Positions 56,312 through 64,000 of a stretch of DNA of 64,000 bases are shown here, piece by piece (position 1 is the first letter of the stretch; each line of letters starts with the position of its first letter). Position numbers and translations under genes: made by a program. The notes under the pieces are model-generated. The model was not told the DNA's origin and did not search any database. It was given only the letters and a program-made list of their open reading frames with translations. Origin of the DNA: Paramylibacter kogurei (lineage in GTDB: Bacteria; Pseudomonadota; Alphaproteobacteria; Rhodobacterales; Rhodobacteraceae). The stretch spans positions 806,001 through 870,000 of the forward strand of contig NZ_MDGM01000012.1 of NCBI RefSeq assembly GCF_002742285.1, read 5' to 3'.

Positions 56312-56856
56312 TTTGGTGCGTATTTCCAATTATCCGCATCGGGTGTGACGGTTTCAACGTCGTAATCATCCATTTGTAATTGTTTGGCGATATCTAAACC
56401 GTTGTTCGCCGCTTGATCCACATATTGGCGGCCAAGCTCGATATTTTGCGTTTGCCCATGCCCGCGCATCAGATCTAGCCCGTAATTATACATCCCCATT
56501 GCATCACCTGCATCCGCTGCGCGCCGATCCCAATCGGCGGCGGCATCTGGATCGTATTCATCGCCATATCCATTATCATCCAGATATGACATCCAAGTCA
56601 TGGCCTGTGTCCAACCTTGTTTGGCGCATTCGCGAAAAATTGTGCGTGCCTGTTCGTGTGAACCACCTTTGGTCAACAAATAACCTTGCGAGCAGATTAC
56701 CATATTCACATCGCCACCCTCGGCGCGTTTTACGGATTTTCGCAATGTCATTTCTTCGGGGTTAAGCGTGCCACCCTCGATATCTTCTTCGTTGGCGGCA
56801 AAGCCTGGATTTGAAAGCGATAGCGACAAAAGTAGCGTGGTCAGATAATATTTCAT
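56305..56856 (-). CDS. secreted Sel1-repeat protein
   Basis: A 183-residue exported protein with a signal peptide (MKYYLTTLLLSLSLSNPGFA) and Sel1/TPR-type repeats (about 40-160; AKQGWTQAMTWMSYLDDNGY and AADAGDAMGMYNYGLDLMRG). Such repeat proteins mediate protein contacts. Start at 56856 rather than 56862, because AAGGA is 6 bases from the former but touches the latter. It lies within the PQQ-associated gene cluster, 30 bases downstream of the ABC-2 permease on the same strand. A role in assembling the periplasmic alcohol-oxidation system is possible; evidence is positional. Confidence 0.78.
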   Translation of the reverse strand: MKYYLTTLLLSLSLSNPGFAANEEDIEGGTLNPEEMTLRKSVKRAEGGDVNMVICSQGYLLTKGGSHEQARTIFRECAKQGWTQAMTWMSYLDDNGYGDEYDPDAAADWDRRAADAGDAMGMYNYGLDLMRGHGQTQNIELGRQYVDQAANNGLDIAKQLQMDDYDVETVTPDADNWKYAPNY

Positions 56857-56886
56857 GTGCATTCCTTATGATGCGGCTGAAATAGG

Positions 56887-57678
56887 CTAGCCCGTTTTTC
56901 GGTTGGTCATTGTCTTGGCTGGATTGTATCCCCAAAGGCTCGCAATCATAAATACGACAAAAGATGTAACAACCCAGATCAACGCCATCCCGTTAAATTG
57001 CCCATAAAGCGCAAAGCGGATAAGCTCGATCGCATGGGTGAACGGGTTATAGGCGCATATATCGCGTAACAATGGCGACCCTTCGGCCATTTTCCACAAT
57101 GGGTATAGCGCGGTTGACAGGAAAAACATCGGAAAGATGACGAAGTTCATTACACCAGCAAAGTTTTCCAATTGTTTGATCGTTGATGATAATAACAACC
57201 CCAATGCGCCCAACATCAAGCCGCTACAAACCAAGACGGGCAGGGCAAAGACATATCCAATCGGCGGGAATGTAATGCCAAATAGTGCTGCGATCCCAAG
57301 GAATGCATAAACTTGTAGCAGTGATACAAAAACACCTGCGAATATTTTGCTGAGCAATAACCACCAGCGCGGCAATGGGCTGGTTAACAACAGCCGCATT
57401 GATCCCATTTCGCGATCATACACAAGGCTTAACGATGATTGCATGCCATTGAATAATTGGATCATGCCACATAGGCCAGGCACAATATAAACCTCGTAGG
57501 TGATATAGGTTTGATAGGGGGGCATGATGGATAACCCCAATGCCGCGCGAAATCCCGCGGCAAAAACAACAAGCCAAATCAGCGGGCGCACAAGTGCAGA
57601 TAAAAAACGCGAGCGTTGCCCAACAAAGCGGAGCAATTCGCGACGCACAATGGCGAATAGGGCGGTAAAATAGATCAT
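56887..57678 (-). CDS. PQQ-associated ABC-2 type transporter permease
   Basis: Inner-membrane permease of 263 residues with six hydrophobic segments, ABC-2 family. The conserved QSSLSLVYDREMGSMRLLL and the LYPLWKM motif resemble the PedC-type permease of PQQ alcohol dehydrogenase clusters. It starts at the ATG at 57678 overlapping the ATPase stop by four bases. Export of a factor needed for the quinoprotein system is suggested by its family; the substrate is not known. Confidence 0.88.
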   Translation of the reverse strand: MIYFTALFAIVRRELLRFVGQRSRFLSALVRPLIWLVVFAAGFRAALGLSIMPPYQTYITYEVYIVPGLCGMIQLFNGMQSSLSLVYDREMGSMRLLLTSPLPRWWLLLSKIFAGVFVSLLQVYAFLGIAALFGITFPPIGYVFALPVLVCSGLMLGALGLLLSSTIKQLENFAGVMNFVIFPMFFLSTALYPLWKMAEGSPLLRDICAYNPFTHAIELIRFALYGQFNGMALIWVVTSFVVFMIASLWGYNPAKTMTNRKTG

Positions 57679-58394
57679 GCGCCCACCGTTTTTTGGGAAA
57701 ACCAATGTGCCAGATCATTTGTGCCAACCACATCGGATACTTGTCCTGTTTCCAACACTTGACCATGGTGTAACAACACCATCTGATCGGCGGGGTAAAT
57801 TTCATCGACCAAATGTGTCGCCCATAAAATGGTGATACCATCATCACAAAGTTGGTGAACATATTGGGTGATGGATTGGCGCGTTTCGTGATCCAAGCCA
57901 ACGGTTGGTTCATCTAGCAATAAAATGGAAGGCTCATGAACTAATGCACGCGCAATTTCCATGCGACGACGATGCCCGCCATTTAGATTGCGCAATTTTT
58001 CATCGGCGCGTTCACCCATTGATAATCGATCAAGCGCATCTGTAATCCTTGGTTTTGCGCGGCGTCGTGATATTCCGTGAAGTGCGGCGAAATACAACAG
58101 GTTTTCACGAACACTGACATCCAGATCAAGTGTTGGTTGTTGAAACACAACGCCAATATTTTTGCGCGCAATGCGGCCATAACTGGCCAAATCATGACCC
58201 AAAACCGAAACCGCCCCATCGGGGGATCGCACCAACCCCGTTAATACAGAAAACAATGTTGATTTCCCAGCGCCATTGGGGCCGAGCAAGGCGCAAAAGC
58301 TGCCCGTTGGAATATCAAAAGAGACATTGTTCAGCGCATTTTTTGTAGCATACGAATAGCTTAGGTCGCATACTGATAAGGCATATTTACTCAA
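57675..58394 (-). CDS. PQQ-associated ABC transporter ATP-binding protein
   Basis: ATPase of 239 residues. Walker A is GPNGAGKST, the signature is LNGGHRRRMEIARAL (typical of the PQQ-dependent alcohol dehydrogenase ABC subfamily), Walker B is ILLLDEPTVGLD and the switch His is in LWATHLVDEI. It partners the ABC-2 permease and overlaps both neighbours (four bases downstream, eight upstream). Confidence 0.92.
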   Translation of the reverse strand: MSKYALSVCDLSYSYATKNALNNVSFDIPTGSFCALLGPNGAGKSTLFSVLTGLVRSPDGAVSVLGHDLASYGRIARKNIGVVFQQPTLDLDVSVRENLLYFAALHGISRRRAKPRITDALDRLSMGERADEKLRNLNGGHRRRMEIARALVHEPSILLLDEPTVGLDHETRQSITQYVHQLCDDGITILWATHLVDEIYPADQMVLLHHGQVLETGQVSDVVGTNDLAHWFSQKTVGA

Positions 58395-58839
58395 TGGTGA
58401 TGGTCACAGTCTGTAGATCACTTCCAGGGACGCCAAAGCGATAGCTGCCTGGCTTAATTGCCACGAATGATAGCTCTGCTTCACCTGCTTCGTCAAATTC
58501 CATACTGTCAATGCCATAGGGGCGGATCTCGATGCCCTCGACCACGAATTCATCCACCCAAATGGCGCGGAAAAATCTTGCACCAGCAAGGGCGAGCTCT
58601 TGGCTCCCGTCCGCGGTGATTTCCAATTCGTAATAGGTGCCGGATTTAAGTGTAATCGTATCACCATTTTCCAAAAGTGGCATTCCCGATGACAATGAAA
58701 TTTCCGGAATCTCACCGCGATTGGTTTTGGATAAAATCCCTGCCTGACCAAAGCCTTTATCATCGTCGTCATCTGCGAACGCAATGCTGGTGGCCAATAT
58801 CAAAGGGATGCACAATAATTTTGCGATTGAATATTTCAC
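58387..58839 (-). CDS. secreted cupredoxin-like protein with Asp-rich mature N-terminus
   Basis: A 150-residue periplasmic protein. The signal peptide ends at about residue 22 (SIAFA) and the mature chain would begin with five aspartates (DDDDDK). The rest is beta-rich, with a GSYRFGVPG turn near the C-terminus like that of cupredoxins, but the His and Cys that bind type 1 copper are absent. Homologous small proteins accompany the PQQ-associated ABC genes. Start is a GTG at 58839 with GGAG 7 bases upstream; a longer frame to 58881 lacks support. It may bind a metal, lanthanide included; that is inference. Confidence 0.7.
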   Translation of the reverse strand: MKYSIAKLLCIPLILATSIAFADDDDDKGFGQAGILSKTNRGEIPEISLSSGMPLLENGDTITLKSGTYYELEITADGSQELALAGARFFRAIWVDEFVVEGIEIRPYGIDSMEFDEAGEAELSFVAIKPGSYRFGVPGSDLQTVTITIE

Positions 58840-58850
58840 TATAATCTCCG

Positions 58851-59807
58851 TTATTTTGTTGGTCGGTATGCGGCACCCCAAGGGAACCGCCCAACCTTGA
58901 TTGTGTTTATTGCGGTTAGCTCTGAAACATCAATTACGCTGACGTCACCAGACACACCATTGGTGGTGAAGAGCAATGATTCATCAGCATTGAAGGCCAT
59001 ATGCCAAACGCGACGCCCCACAAGGATATAATCCAAAACTGCATAGGTATTCGGATCCACGACAGCGACGTAATTCGATGGACCAAGTGCAACGAATGCG
59101 TATTTTCCATCATCGGTTAATTTAAACCCAACAGGTTGGATGCGATCACGATGCACACCTTGGATTTCAAAGTTTATCTTGGCCTTTTCGGTTTGATCGG
59201 CGGTGTTAAACACGCTGATCGTGCCCCCAATTTCGGCGCTGACCCATAATTCGGAACCATCTTTGGTGAATTCTGCGTGGCGGGGGCGTTGATCCACCAA
59301 TGTATTGGCGAAAATGGTTTGGTTTTCGGTATCAATCCAATGCGCCATATTGGTGGTTTCCGATGTGGTGATAGCGATTTTTCCATCGGGGGAAACGGCC
59401 ATGCCTTCGGGTTCAATTCCAACATCAATCTGTGCAATCACGCGGCGCGTGTCCGTGTCAACAACTGTTGTAATCGCATCATCTTCGTTGGCGATATAAA
59501 GATGTTTGTTATTGGGGTGTAACACGAATTGTTCGGGGTCTTCGCCTGATGGCAAGTCGTGCAATATTTTGCCGGTGTTTGGATCAATCACCTGCACCGC
59601 ATCGCTATCGGATGCACAGACATAAAGCACCGAAAAATCCTTGGAAAATGTGATGCCTCGCGGGCGTTGACCAGTTTCAATCGTGCGTGTCACTGTTTGG
59701 GTTTCAATGTCGATCACCGAAATGGTGTCGTCTTTCTCATTTGTTACCCAAATTTCATCCCCAAACGCGGGTGAACATAACAGTGCGAATAAGAGCGTGA
59801 ATCGCAT
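58851..59807 (-). CDS. PQQ-associated YVTN beta-propeller protein
   Basis: Periplasmic propeller protein of 318 residues with a signal peptide (cleavage near AFGD, residue 16). Repeats have the YVTN-type pattern, for example VTNEKDDTISVIDIETQTV and YVCASDSDAVQVIDPNTGK; about seven are visible. It belongs to the propeller family found with PQQ-dependent catabolism and in the lut clusters of methylotrophs. Probably a periplasmic binding or docking protein of the quinoprotein system. It lies one base downstream of the binding-protein gene. Confidence 0.9.
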   Translation of the reverse strand: MRFTLLFALLCSPAFGDEIWVTNEKDDTISVIDIETQTVTRTIETGQRPRGITFSKDFSVLYVCASDSDAVQVIDPNTGKILHDLPSGEDPEQFVLHPNNKHLYIANEDDAITTVVDTDTRRVIAQIDVGIEPEGMAVSPDGKIAITTSETTNMAHWIDTENQTIFANTLVDQRPRHAEFTKDGSELWVSAEIGGTISVFNTADQTEKAKINFEIQGVHRDRIQPVGFKLTDDGKYAFVALGPSNYVAVVDPNTYAVLDYILVGRRVWHMAFNADESLLFTTNGVSGDVSVIDVSELTAINTIKVGRFPWGAAYRPTK

Positions 59808-60983
59808 TTAATCCTCCTGAAACGCGGTACAGTTGGATTCTGGTTGATCCAGCCCCAACGTGTCCAACTCGTTATATTGATGTAAAAAACCGGCAAGCGG
59901 TGCCATTGCAACCGTGGCGTCGTGATGTGCCAAAACAATGGGTTGGCGCATTTGCCCGTTCCATGATCGAAACGACAATTTGCGTCCCTTAAACCCAGCA
60001 AGTGCAAATTCATCTGACAGCAAATATGATTTAAGCGTTTTTAAATCATTGGTGTTGGTACGCGTCACAGCTTCGCCAATGGCGCGTATAGCGGCCCAAC
60101 TTGCGTAATCAGTTTGGCGCATGTCACGATTTGCAAGATCGCTAAAACGATTTTGTAATTGCACCGCACCATATTGTTCCACTGAACGCGCCCAGCCCGT
60201 TGTGACCAAACCAACCGAACCGGCAACGGGGCGGGGCAGCCATGTGTTGTAAACCACATATCGCGCAAAATCATTGGTTTCATCGGCAACCACAAGCAAT
60301 TGGTGATCCTTGAAATCCTGTGTGAACAGGGGAATTTCATTGCTGGCGCTGCGTCGCATGTCCGTGTCAAATGTCCAATCTTTGCGCCCAACCAGATCAA
60401 TGCCAAATTTGTTGATTGATTTTTCAAATGATGTTGCGAGTGCTTGGTCCGCCGATTGTGGCCCAACAATCATCGCCCAAAGTTGCCATTTTTTCGCAAA
60501 TGCAAACTGGGCCAATGCATCCGTTAGCATGGCATGTGATGGGGCTGTGTGAAACATATTGGCCAGACAGGATTCATTGCGCAATGCATTGTCCATTGCG
60601 CTGGCATTAAATAATATGGCTGCGCTTTCCACCACCATTTGCGATATAGCAATCAGATCGGGTGTGGGTGCATTGGCCACCAGAATTGTTTCCCCAAAAT
60701 CAATCAGATCTTTCAGTGTTGAAATGTCTTGGTCGGGCGCGAGGGTGATTATATCCAACGCATAATCATGCCCCAGAAATTTCCCTGTGGTCTGATTATC
60801 AACCAGACCAAGCTTTGCCCCAACCACACCCAAATCGGTTGGGATGGGATCAAGATTTGAAAGTGTGGGCGCGTGGTTTTGTTCCCGCATTACATATGTG
60901 ATCGAAACGCGTAAATCATTGGCAAACGCAAAATTTGCCAGCATTGCAATGCTGATCGCCAAAAGCATTCCCAAAAATTTCAT
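59808..60983 (-). CDS. PQQ-associated ABC transporter substrate-binding protein
   Basis: A 391-residue protein with signal peptide (MKFLGMLLAISIAMLANFAFA) and a branched-chain-type periplasmic binding fold, resembling the binding proteins of PQQ alcohol dehydrogenase systems. The mature N-terminus LRVSITYVMREQ and the later blocks (LWAMIVGPQSADQ, DYASWAAIRAIGEAV) fit that family. It pairs with the exporter-type ABC genes rather than with an importer permease, so it may act as a periplasmic sensor or loader. Start at 60983 is set by GAGGA. It is divergent from the cytochrome gene. Confidence 0.85.
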   Translation of the reverse strand: MKFLGMLLAISIAMLANFAFANDLRVSITYVMREQNHAPTLSNLDPIPTDLGVVGAKLGLVDNQTTGKFLGHDYALDIITLAPDQDISTLKDLIDFGETILVANAPTPDLIAISQMVVESAAILFNASAMDNALRNESCLANMFHTAPSHAMLTDALAQFAFAKKWQLWAMIVGPQSADQALATSFEKSINKFGIDLVGRKDWTFDTDMRRSASNEIPLFTQDFKDHQLLVVADETNDFARYVVYNTWLPRPVAGSVGLVTTGWARSVEQYGAVQLQNRFSDLANRDMRQTDYASWAAIRAIGEAVTRTNTNDLKTLKSYLLSDEFALAGFKGRKLSFRSWNGQMRQPIVLAHHDATVAMAPLAGFLHQYNELDTLGLDQPESNCTAFQED

Positions 60984-61038
60984 TGTGATCCTCAACACTT
61001 CCTCAAGACCACGCTATCGGCTCTGTCAAAATTACAAA

Positions 61039-61056
61039 ATGATCCAAAGGTCTAAT
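61039..61056. promoter_or_regulatory. degenerate GGTC-type double element between the PQQ-ABC operon and xoxG
   Basis: On the minus strand TTGGATCATT (61047-61038) lies 54 bases before the start at 60983. Overlapping it on the plus strand AAGGTCTAAT (61047-61056) lies 58 bases before 61115. CCAAAGGTCTAATA also resembles CCAAAGGCTAATA of the xoxF hairpin. Matches are partial. Confidence 0.3.
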
Positions 61057-61114
61057 AGAAGGTTTTGACGGAGTTTGGCAAAAGGTCACAAAGCAAGCAT
61101 TCGGGAGGTTCGCA

Positions 61115-61846
61115 ATGAACAAGGGTTTTGGTTTTCTGGCGGCAATGTCATGTGGCGTTGCGGCATTGGTTACAACACCAACAGCGCCAGTAAACGCACA
61201 TGGTGATGTAGCACCACAAGCGGTTGATACAACTGGTCTGCCAAATTTGGGCGATGAACAGTTAGAGGAAAATCCGTGGCGTGACCCAACTGGCGAGGCA
61301 TGGTCTGCCGCCGTCACCATTGGCGATTCTGGATATAACCAAAACTGTGCACGTTGCCATGGATTGGGTGCGGTATCGGGTGGATTAGCACCTGATTTGC
61401 GCTATCTCGAGGCGGATATTGACGGTGACGAATGGTATTTAGAACGCTTTAACGGCGGGTTCACACAAAACGGAATTACGAAAATGCCTGCCTTTGGTGA
61501 ATTGCTTTCGCAAGAGGCGGCATGGGCCATTCGAACCTATCTGGAAACGCGCCCTGATGACGGTGCACTGGATGATCACACCGATGCATTGCAGGCGATC
61601 AAGCTTGATCTGGAAGCAAAGTCCGCATCAATAACGGAGGGTGATAAAACCGTTTCTGATTACGCAACAGAAATTGGTGCGATCAAACAACAGCTTTCGG
61701 ATATTGCGCAAACTGTTGAAACAGGATCAGGCGCACCGCTGGCGGATTCCGTGGCATCACGTGCTGTGGCGGCACTTGATGACAGTGATGAGAGTTTGAA
61801 AAAAGCCGTTGATATTTTATCCATCGGCCTGTCAGTTGCGCAATAA
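61115..61846 (+). CDS. xoxG: periplasmic c-type cytochrome (PedF/XoxG-like)
   Basis: A 243-residue cytochrome with a signal peptide (cleavage near NAHG, residue 29), one heme motif CARCH at 78-82 and axial Met124 (MPAFGE). It belongs to the cytochrome c550 family serving PQQ alcohol dehydrogenases and is the likely electron acceptor of XoxF. Beyond the heme domain (about residue 145) is an unusual helical, probably coiled-coil C-terminal extension of about 100 residues. It overlaps xoxJ by TAATG. Confidence 0.88.
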   Translation: MNKGFGFLAAMSCGVAALVTTPTAPVNAHGDVAPQAVDTTGLPNLGDEQLEENPWRDPTGEAWSAAVTIGDSGYNQNCARCHGLGAVSGGLAPDLRYLEADIDGDEWYLERFNGGFTQNGITKMPAFGELLSQEAAWAIRTYLETRPDDGALDDHTDALQAIKLDLEAKSASITEGDKTVSDYATEIGAIKQQLSDIAQTVETGSGAPLADSVASRAVAALDDSDESLKKAVDILSIGLSVAQ

Positions 61847-62742
61847 TGCGCGGCGGTCTTGTCGCGCTCTCGCTCTTGATTGCAACCCCTTCGTTTGCGC
61901 AAAACTGCGAAGGGGTAAAATCGGGTCTGGAAGCCTACGGTAAACCGCAAAACACTGGGCGTGATATCGTAGGGCAGAGCCTGGATGATATCATTGATCG
62001 CGGTTGGATCATGTTTGGCGTGTATGAAAATTACGCGCCTTATTCATGGATGAAGGATGGCGAACTTGTTGGCGTTGATGTCGATCTTGGGCGACTAATT
62101 GCACAGGATTTGGGTGTCGAAGCACGGTTTTTCCAAACAGCAGCGGATGAAAATGTTGATGCGGATTTGCGCAACAACGTGTGGCGCGGCAAATTGATCA
62201 GCGGCCAGATCGCGAATGTGATGATGCACATTCCATATGATCACGAACTGGGCTGTCGTAATGAACAGGTTGTTTTAACGGGCCAATATTTCAACGAAAA
62301 AATGGCTATTGCTTATCGCGATGATGTTTATCCCGATGGTGGGCCAACACCTGCGTATTTTCGGTATGATAAGGTTGGCGTTGAAAACGATACCTTGGCC
62401 GATTTCTATCTTGCGTCCATTGGCAACGGTTTAATGGTGCCCAACATGGTGCGATTCAATCATATTGATGATGCGATGGCGGCATTGCGCGACAAACAAA
62501 TTGCCGCCGTAGCAGGGCCAATTGGGCAATTGGAACATGGCGTGGTCGATGGTATTTCTGTTCATCAACCCCCGTTGGTCGGTTTGGCAAAGTCACAATG
62601 GACATTGGGCGTTGCCGTGCGTCACAACTGGCGCCCATTGGGATATGCAGTGGATGATGCAATTCGCATGGCTGTGAGCGATGGGCGCATGGCAGATATC
62701 TTTGCCAAATATGGATTGCAATTTACCCCACCAGAGTGGTGA
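61846..62742 (+). CDS. xoxJ: XoxJ/MoxJ-type periplasmic binding protein
   Basis: A 298-residue periplasmic protein of the extracellular solute-binding family 3 fold, quinoprotein-associated branch (MoxJ/XoxJ). It has a signal peptide (cleavage near SFAQ, residue 19), FGVYENYAPYSWMKDGELVG and a long insertion not present in amino-acid binders. In methylotrophs XoxJ is thought to help activate or mature XoxF. Coupled to xoxG. Its end overlaps the converging apbE gene by 20 bases. Confidence 0.9.
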   Translation: MRGGLVALSLLIATPSFAQNCEGVKSGLEAYGKPQNTGRDIVGQSLDDIIDRGWIMFGVYENYAPYSWMKDGELVGVDVDLGRLIAQDLGVEARFFQTAADENVDADLRNNVWRGKLISGQIANVMMHIPYDHELGCRNEQVVLTGQYFNEKMAIAYRDDVYPDGGPTPAYFRYDKVGVENDTLADFYLASIGNGLMVPNMVRFNHIDDAMAALRDKQIAAVAGPIGQLEHGVVDGISVHQPPLVGLAKSQWTLGVAVRHNWRPLGYAVDDAIRMAVSDGRMADIFAKYGLQFTPPEW

Positions 62743-63622
62743 TTTTCCCATGCTTGTCGATCAGGATACAGCGCTGAATTACACCCGTTTGTACCAATCG
62801 TTGCGCCAAGGATAAATCATCCGCCAAGCAAAGCGCGGTTGATATCCCATCCGCGATGCTCGCGCGTTTTGCCACCACGCTTACGCTTTGCCAAACGCTT
62901 GGGATTGCGCCGCGTTTGGGATGTAAAATGTGGCCTGTGTGTCCGTTTAACATTAATGCCGATGGTGCAGATGTTGCAATTGCGGCGTTGGACAGGGTGA
63001 TTGCACTATCGCTACCGCCAATTGCGATTTTTACTGGATTTGTGCCTGTACGATATTCGCCAATGTTGACGGTGGCGTCGGGAAAACCTGCATTGTGAAG
63101 CAGAGTGGATATTTGATCGGTGACAAAACCCTGTGCGATGCCGTTTAATGTCATTGCCATACCGGCACGCGCAAATCGCAGGTGATCAGGTGTATTTTGA
63201 ACATGCCGCCAACCCACTCGGAGCAACGCTTGTTTTTCTGCATCCACTGGCAAATTGGGGTCATTCGCATATGCTTGCCACAATGGCTGTATCGTTGGGT
63301 CAAATAATCCGTTGGTCAACGCGTGGATTTCATTCACTTCATTCAATAGCGCATTGAAATCAAATGAATTTGCCGTTTTTCCTGTGTGGTTTAGCGATGA
63401 AATTCGCGATTGTGGTTGATAGATCGAAAATTCACCTTCCAACCGTCGGATATGCGAAACCGCGCGGGTGATGATTTGATCCGTGTTTGATTGCTGACTA
63501 TGCAGCGTGATTGACACATCCGCGCCCAAGGCCACACCACGCCAAGTCCGTGCATGACTGGGCAGGCCAACACCCATTGCGGCGGCTGAAATAGTGATAA
63601 AACGACGGCGTGATATTGTCAT
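62723..63622 (-). CDS. apbE: FAD:protein FMN transferase (ApbE/NosX family)
   Basis: A 299-residue exported enzyme that covalently attaches FMN to a threonine in periplasmic flavoproteins. The N-terminus is a twin-arginine signal (SRRRFITISA). Family motifs are LNGIAQGFVTDQ, VNIGEYRTG and the late SIADGISTAL. Start at 63622 is set by the overlap ATGA with the upstream NosR-like gene. The natural target is that NosR-type protein, which usually has an FMN-binding domain, as with NosX in nitrous-oxide gene clusters. Confidence 0.9.
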   Translation of the reverse strand: MTISRRRFITISAAAMGVGLPSHARTWRGVALGADVSITLHSQQSNTDQIITRAVSHIRRLEGEFSIYQPQSRISSLNHTGKTANSFDFNALLNEVNEIHALTNGLFDPTIQPLWQAYANDPNLPVDAEKQALLRVGWRHVQNTPDHLRFARAGMAMTLNGIAQGFVTDQISTLLHNAGFPDATVNIGEYRTGTNPVKIAIGGSDSAITLSNAAIATSAPSALMLNGHTGHILHPKRGAIPSVWQSVSVVAKRASIADGISTALCLADDLSLAQRLVQTGVIQRCILIDKHGKITTLVG

Positions 63623-64000
63623 AGGCTTCGACCCTTTTGTGCAAGGATAAGCGGCACACATTGGTTTGGATTGTCATGGATTGTGATACAGTCAAGACAT
63701 TGAAAACATTCGCTATACTTGATTTCACCAGACTTCTTGATTGCACCGTAATTGCATTTTACTTTGCACAGCTGACAGGGCGATCCGCAAGCCTTGCGCC
63801 GTTCAATCCAATCGCGCCCGCGGATCAATCCACCAATCGCCATCACCGCACCAAGCGGGCAGAGATATTTGCAAAAGCTTTTAAAAACAAACATGCCCAA
63901 GATTAACCAGAGCGCCGCATAGGCCACGTAATACCAGTTGCGCATGAAATAGGTGGTGATGGCGGTTTTAAATGGCTCTACTTCGACCAATTTATCCGCC
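63619..64000 (-). CDS. C-terminal part of a NosR/NirI-like iron-sulfur membrane protein (partial)
   Basis: The frame is open to the right edge; 126 residues are visible. One hydrophobic segment (YYVAYAALWLILGMFVF) is followed by SFCKYLCPLGA and two ferredoxin-type clusters, CGSPCQLCKVKCNYG and CFQCLDC. This is the C-terminal module of NosR/NirI-type electron-transfer proteins. The apparent first Met at 63990 is a TTG inside the longer frame. With apbE downstream it suggests a nos-like or related flavin-iron-sulfur electron path; nosZ and the rest of the operon would lie beyond the edge. Confidence 0.85.
   Translation of the reverse strand, partial: ADKLVEVEPFKTAITTYFMRNWYYVAYAALWLILGMFVFKSFCKYLCPLGAVMAIGGLIRGRDWIERRKACGSPCQLCKVKCNYGAIKKSGEIKYSECFQCLDCITIHDNPNQCVPLILAQKGRSL

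Overview
The window reads as chromosome of a marine Alphaproteobacterium of the Roseobacter group (Rhodobacterales) with moderate GC, near 50% by eye. Pointers are the divergent DUF6477/DUF6456-type pair, a RimB-RimK fusion, SufT-SufA linked to tpiA, form II cox genes and a lanthanide-type XoxF cluster. I cannot name the genus. Coding density is high: the longest gene-free stretches are only about 200-230 bases (12950-13178, 16055-16268, 28044-28252, 53787-54001). I see no insertion sequence, prophage, integrase or CRISPR array.

Layout. 1-15.9 kb is mostly housekeeping: a partial gene, an alpha/beta hydrolase, metA (acetyl type by its Glu111), an ATPase, an EamA exporter, guaA, a non-pyrrolysine MttB-family methyltransferase, the DUF6477/DUF6456 pair, tpiA-sufA-sufT, rimB-rimK, tgt, lon and an HU-like gene. 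16-20.4 kb has tRNA-Val, a methyltransferase with atypical codons, an orphan secreted protein, a membrane-fused spermidine-synthase-like protein and two identical tRNA-Asp genes. 20.4-23.4 kb has a MaoC hydratase and an amino-acid ABC importer without an ATPase gene.

23.4-35.4 kb looks like a short-chain carboxylate module. A symporter-histidine kinase, a small 2-TM protein, a receiver-only regulator and a RamB-like XRE regulator lie divergent from a branched-chain-type ABC importer whose operon ends in acs. 35.4-38.6 kb is aromatic catabolism (pobA, hpaR, hpaB). 38.7-42.8 kb is a signalling trio: NahK-like hybrid kinase, NosP-like FIST protein and a NarL/LuxR response regulator.

42.9-52 kb is a complete form II CO-dehydrogenase-type (molybdenum hydroxylase) operon in the order coxG-S-L-M-D-E-F plus a fused molybdopterin/nucleotidyltransferase gene. 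52-62.7 kb is a methylotrophy-type region: xoxF, a taurine/nitrate-type ABC system, a Sel1 protein, the PQQ-associated ABC exporter with its beta-propeller and binding protein, a PedF/XoxG-like cytochrome and xoxJ. The right edge has apbE and the C-terminal part of a NosR-like iron-sulfur protein.

The most interesting regulatory signal is a shared element, TTGGTCGTAT, lying 54-55 bases before the start codons of coxG and of the xoxF-linked ABC gene and again, in a large hairpin, upstream of xoxF. A looser GGTC-type version lies between the PQQ-ABC operon and xoxG. It suggests that the neighbouring response regulator may coordinate C1/CO oxidation.
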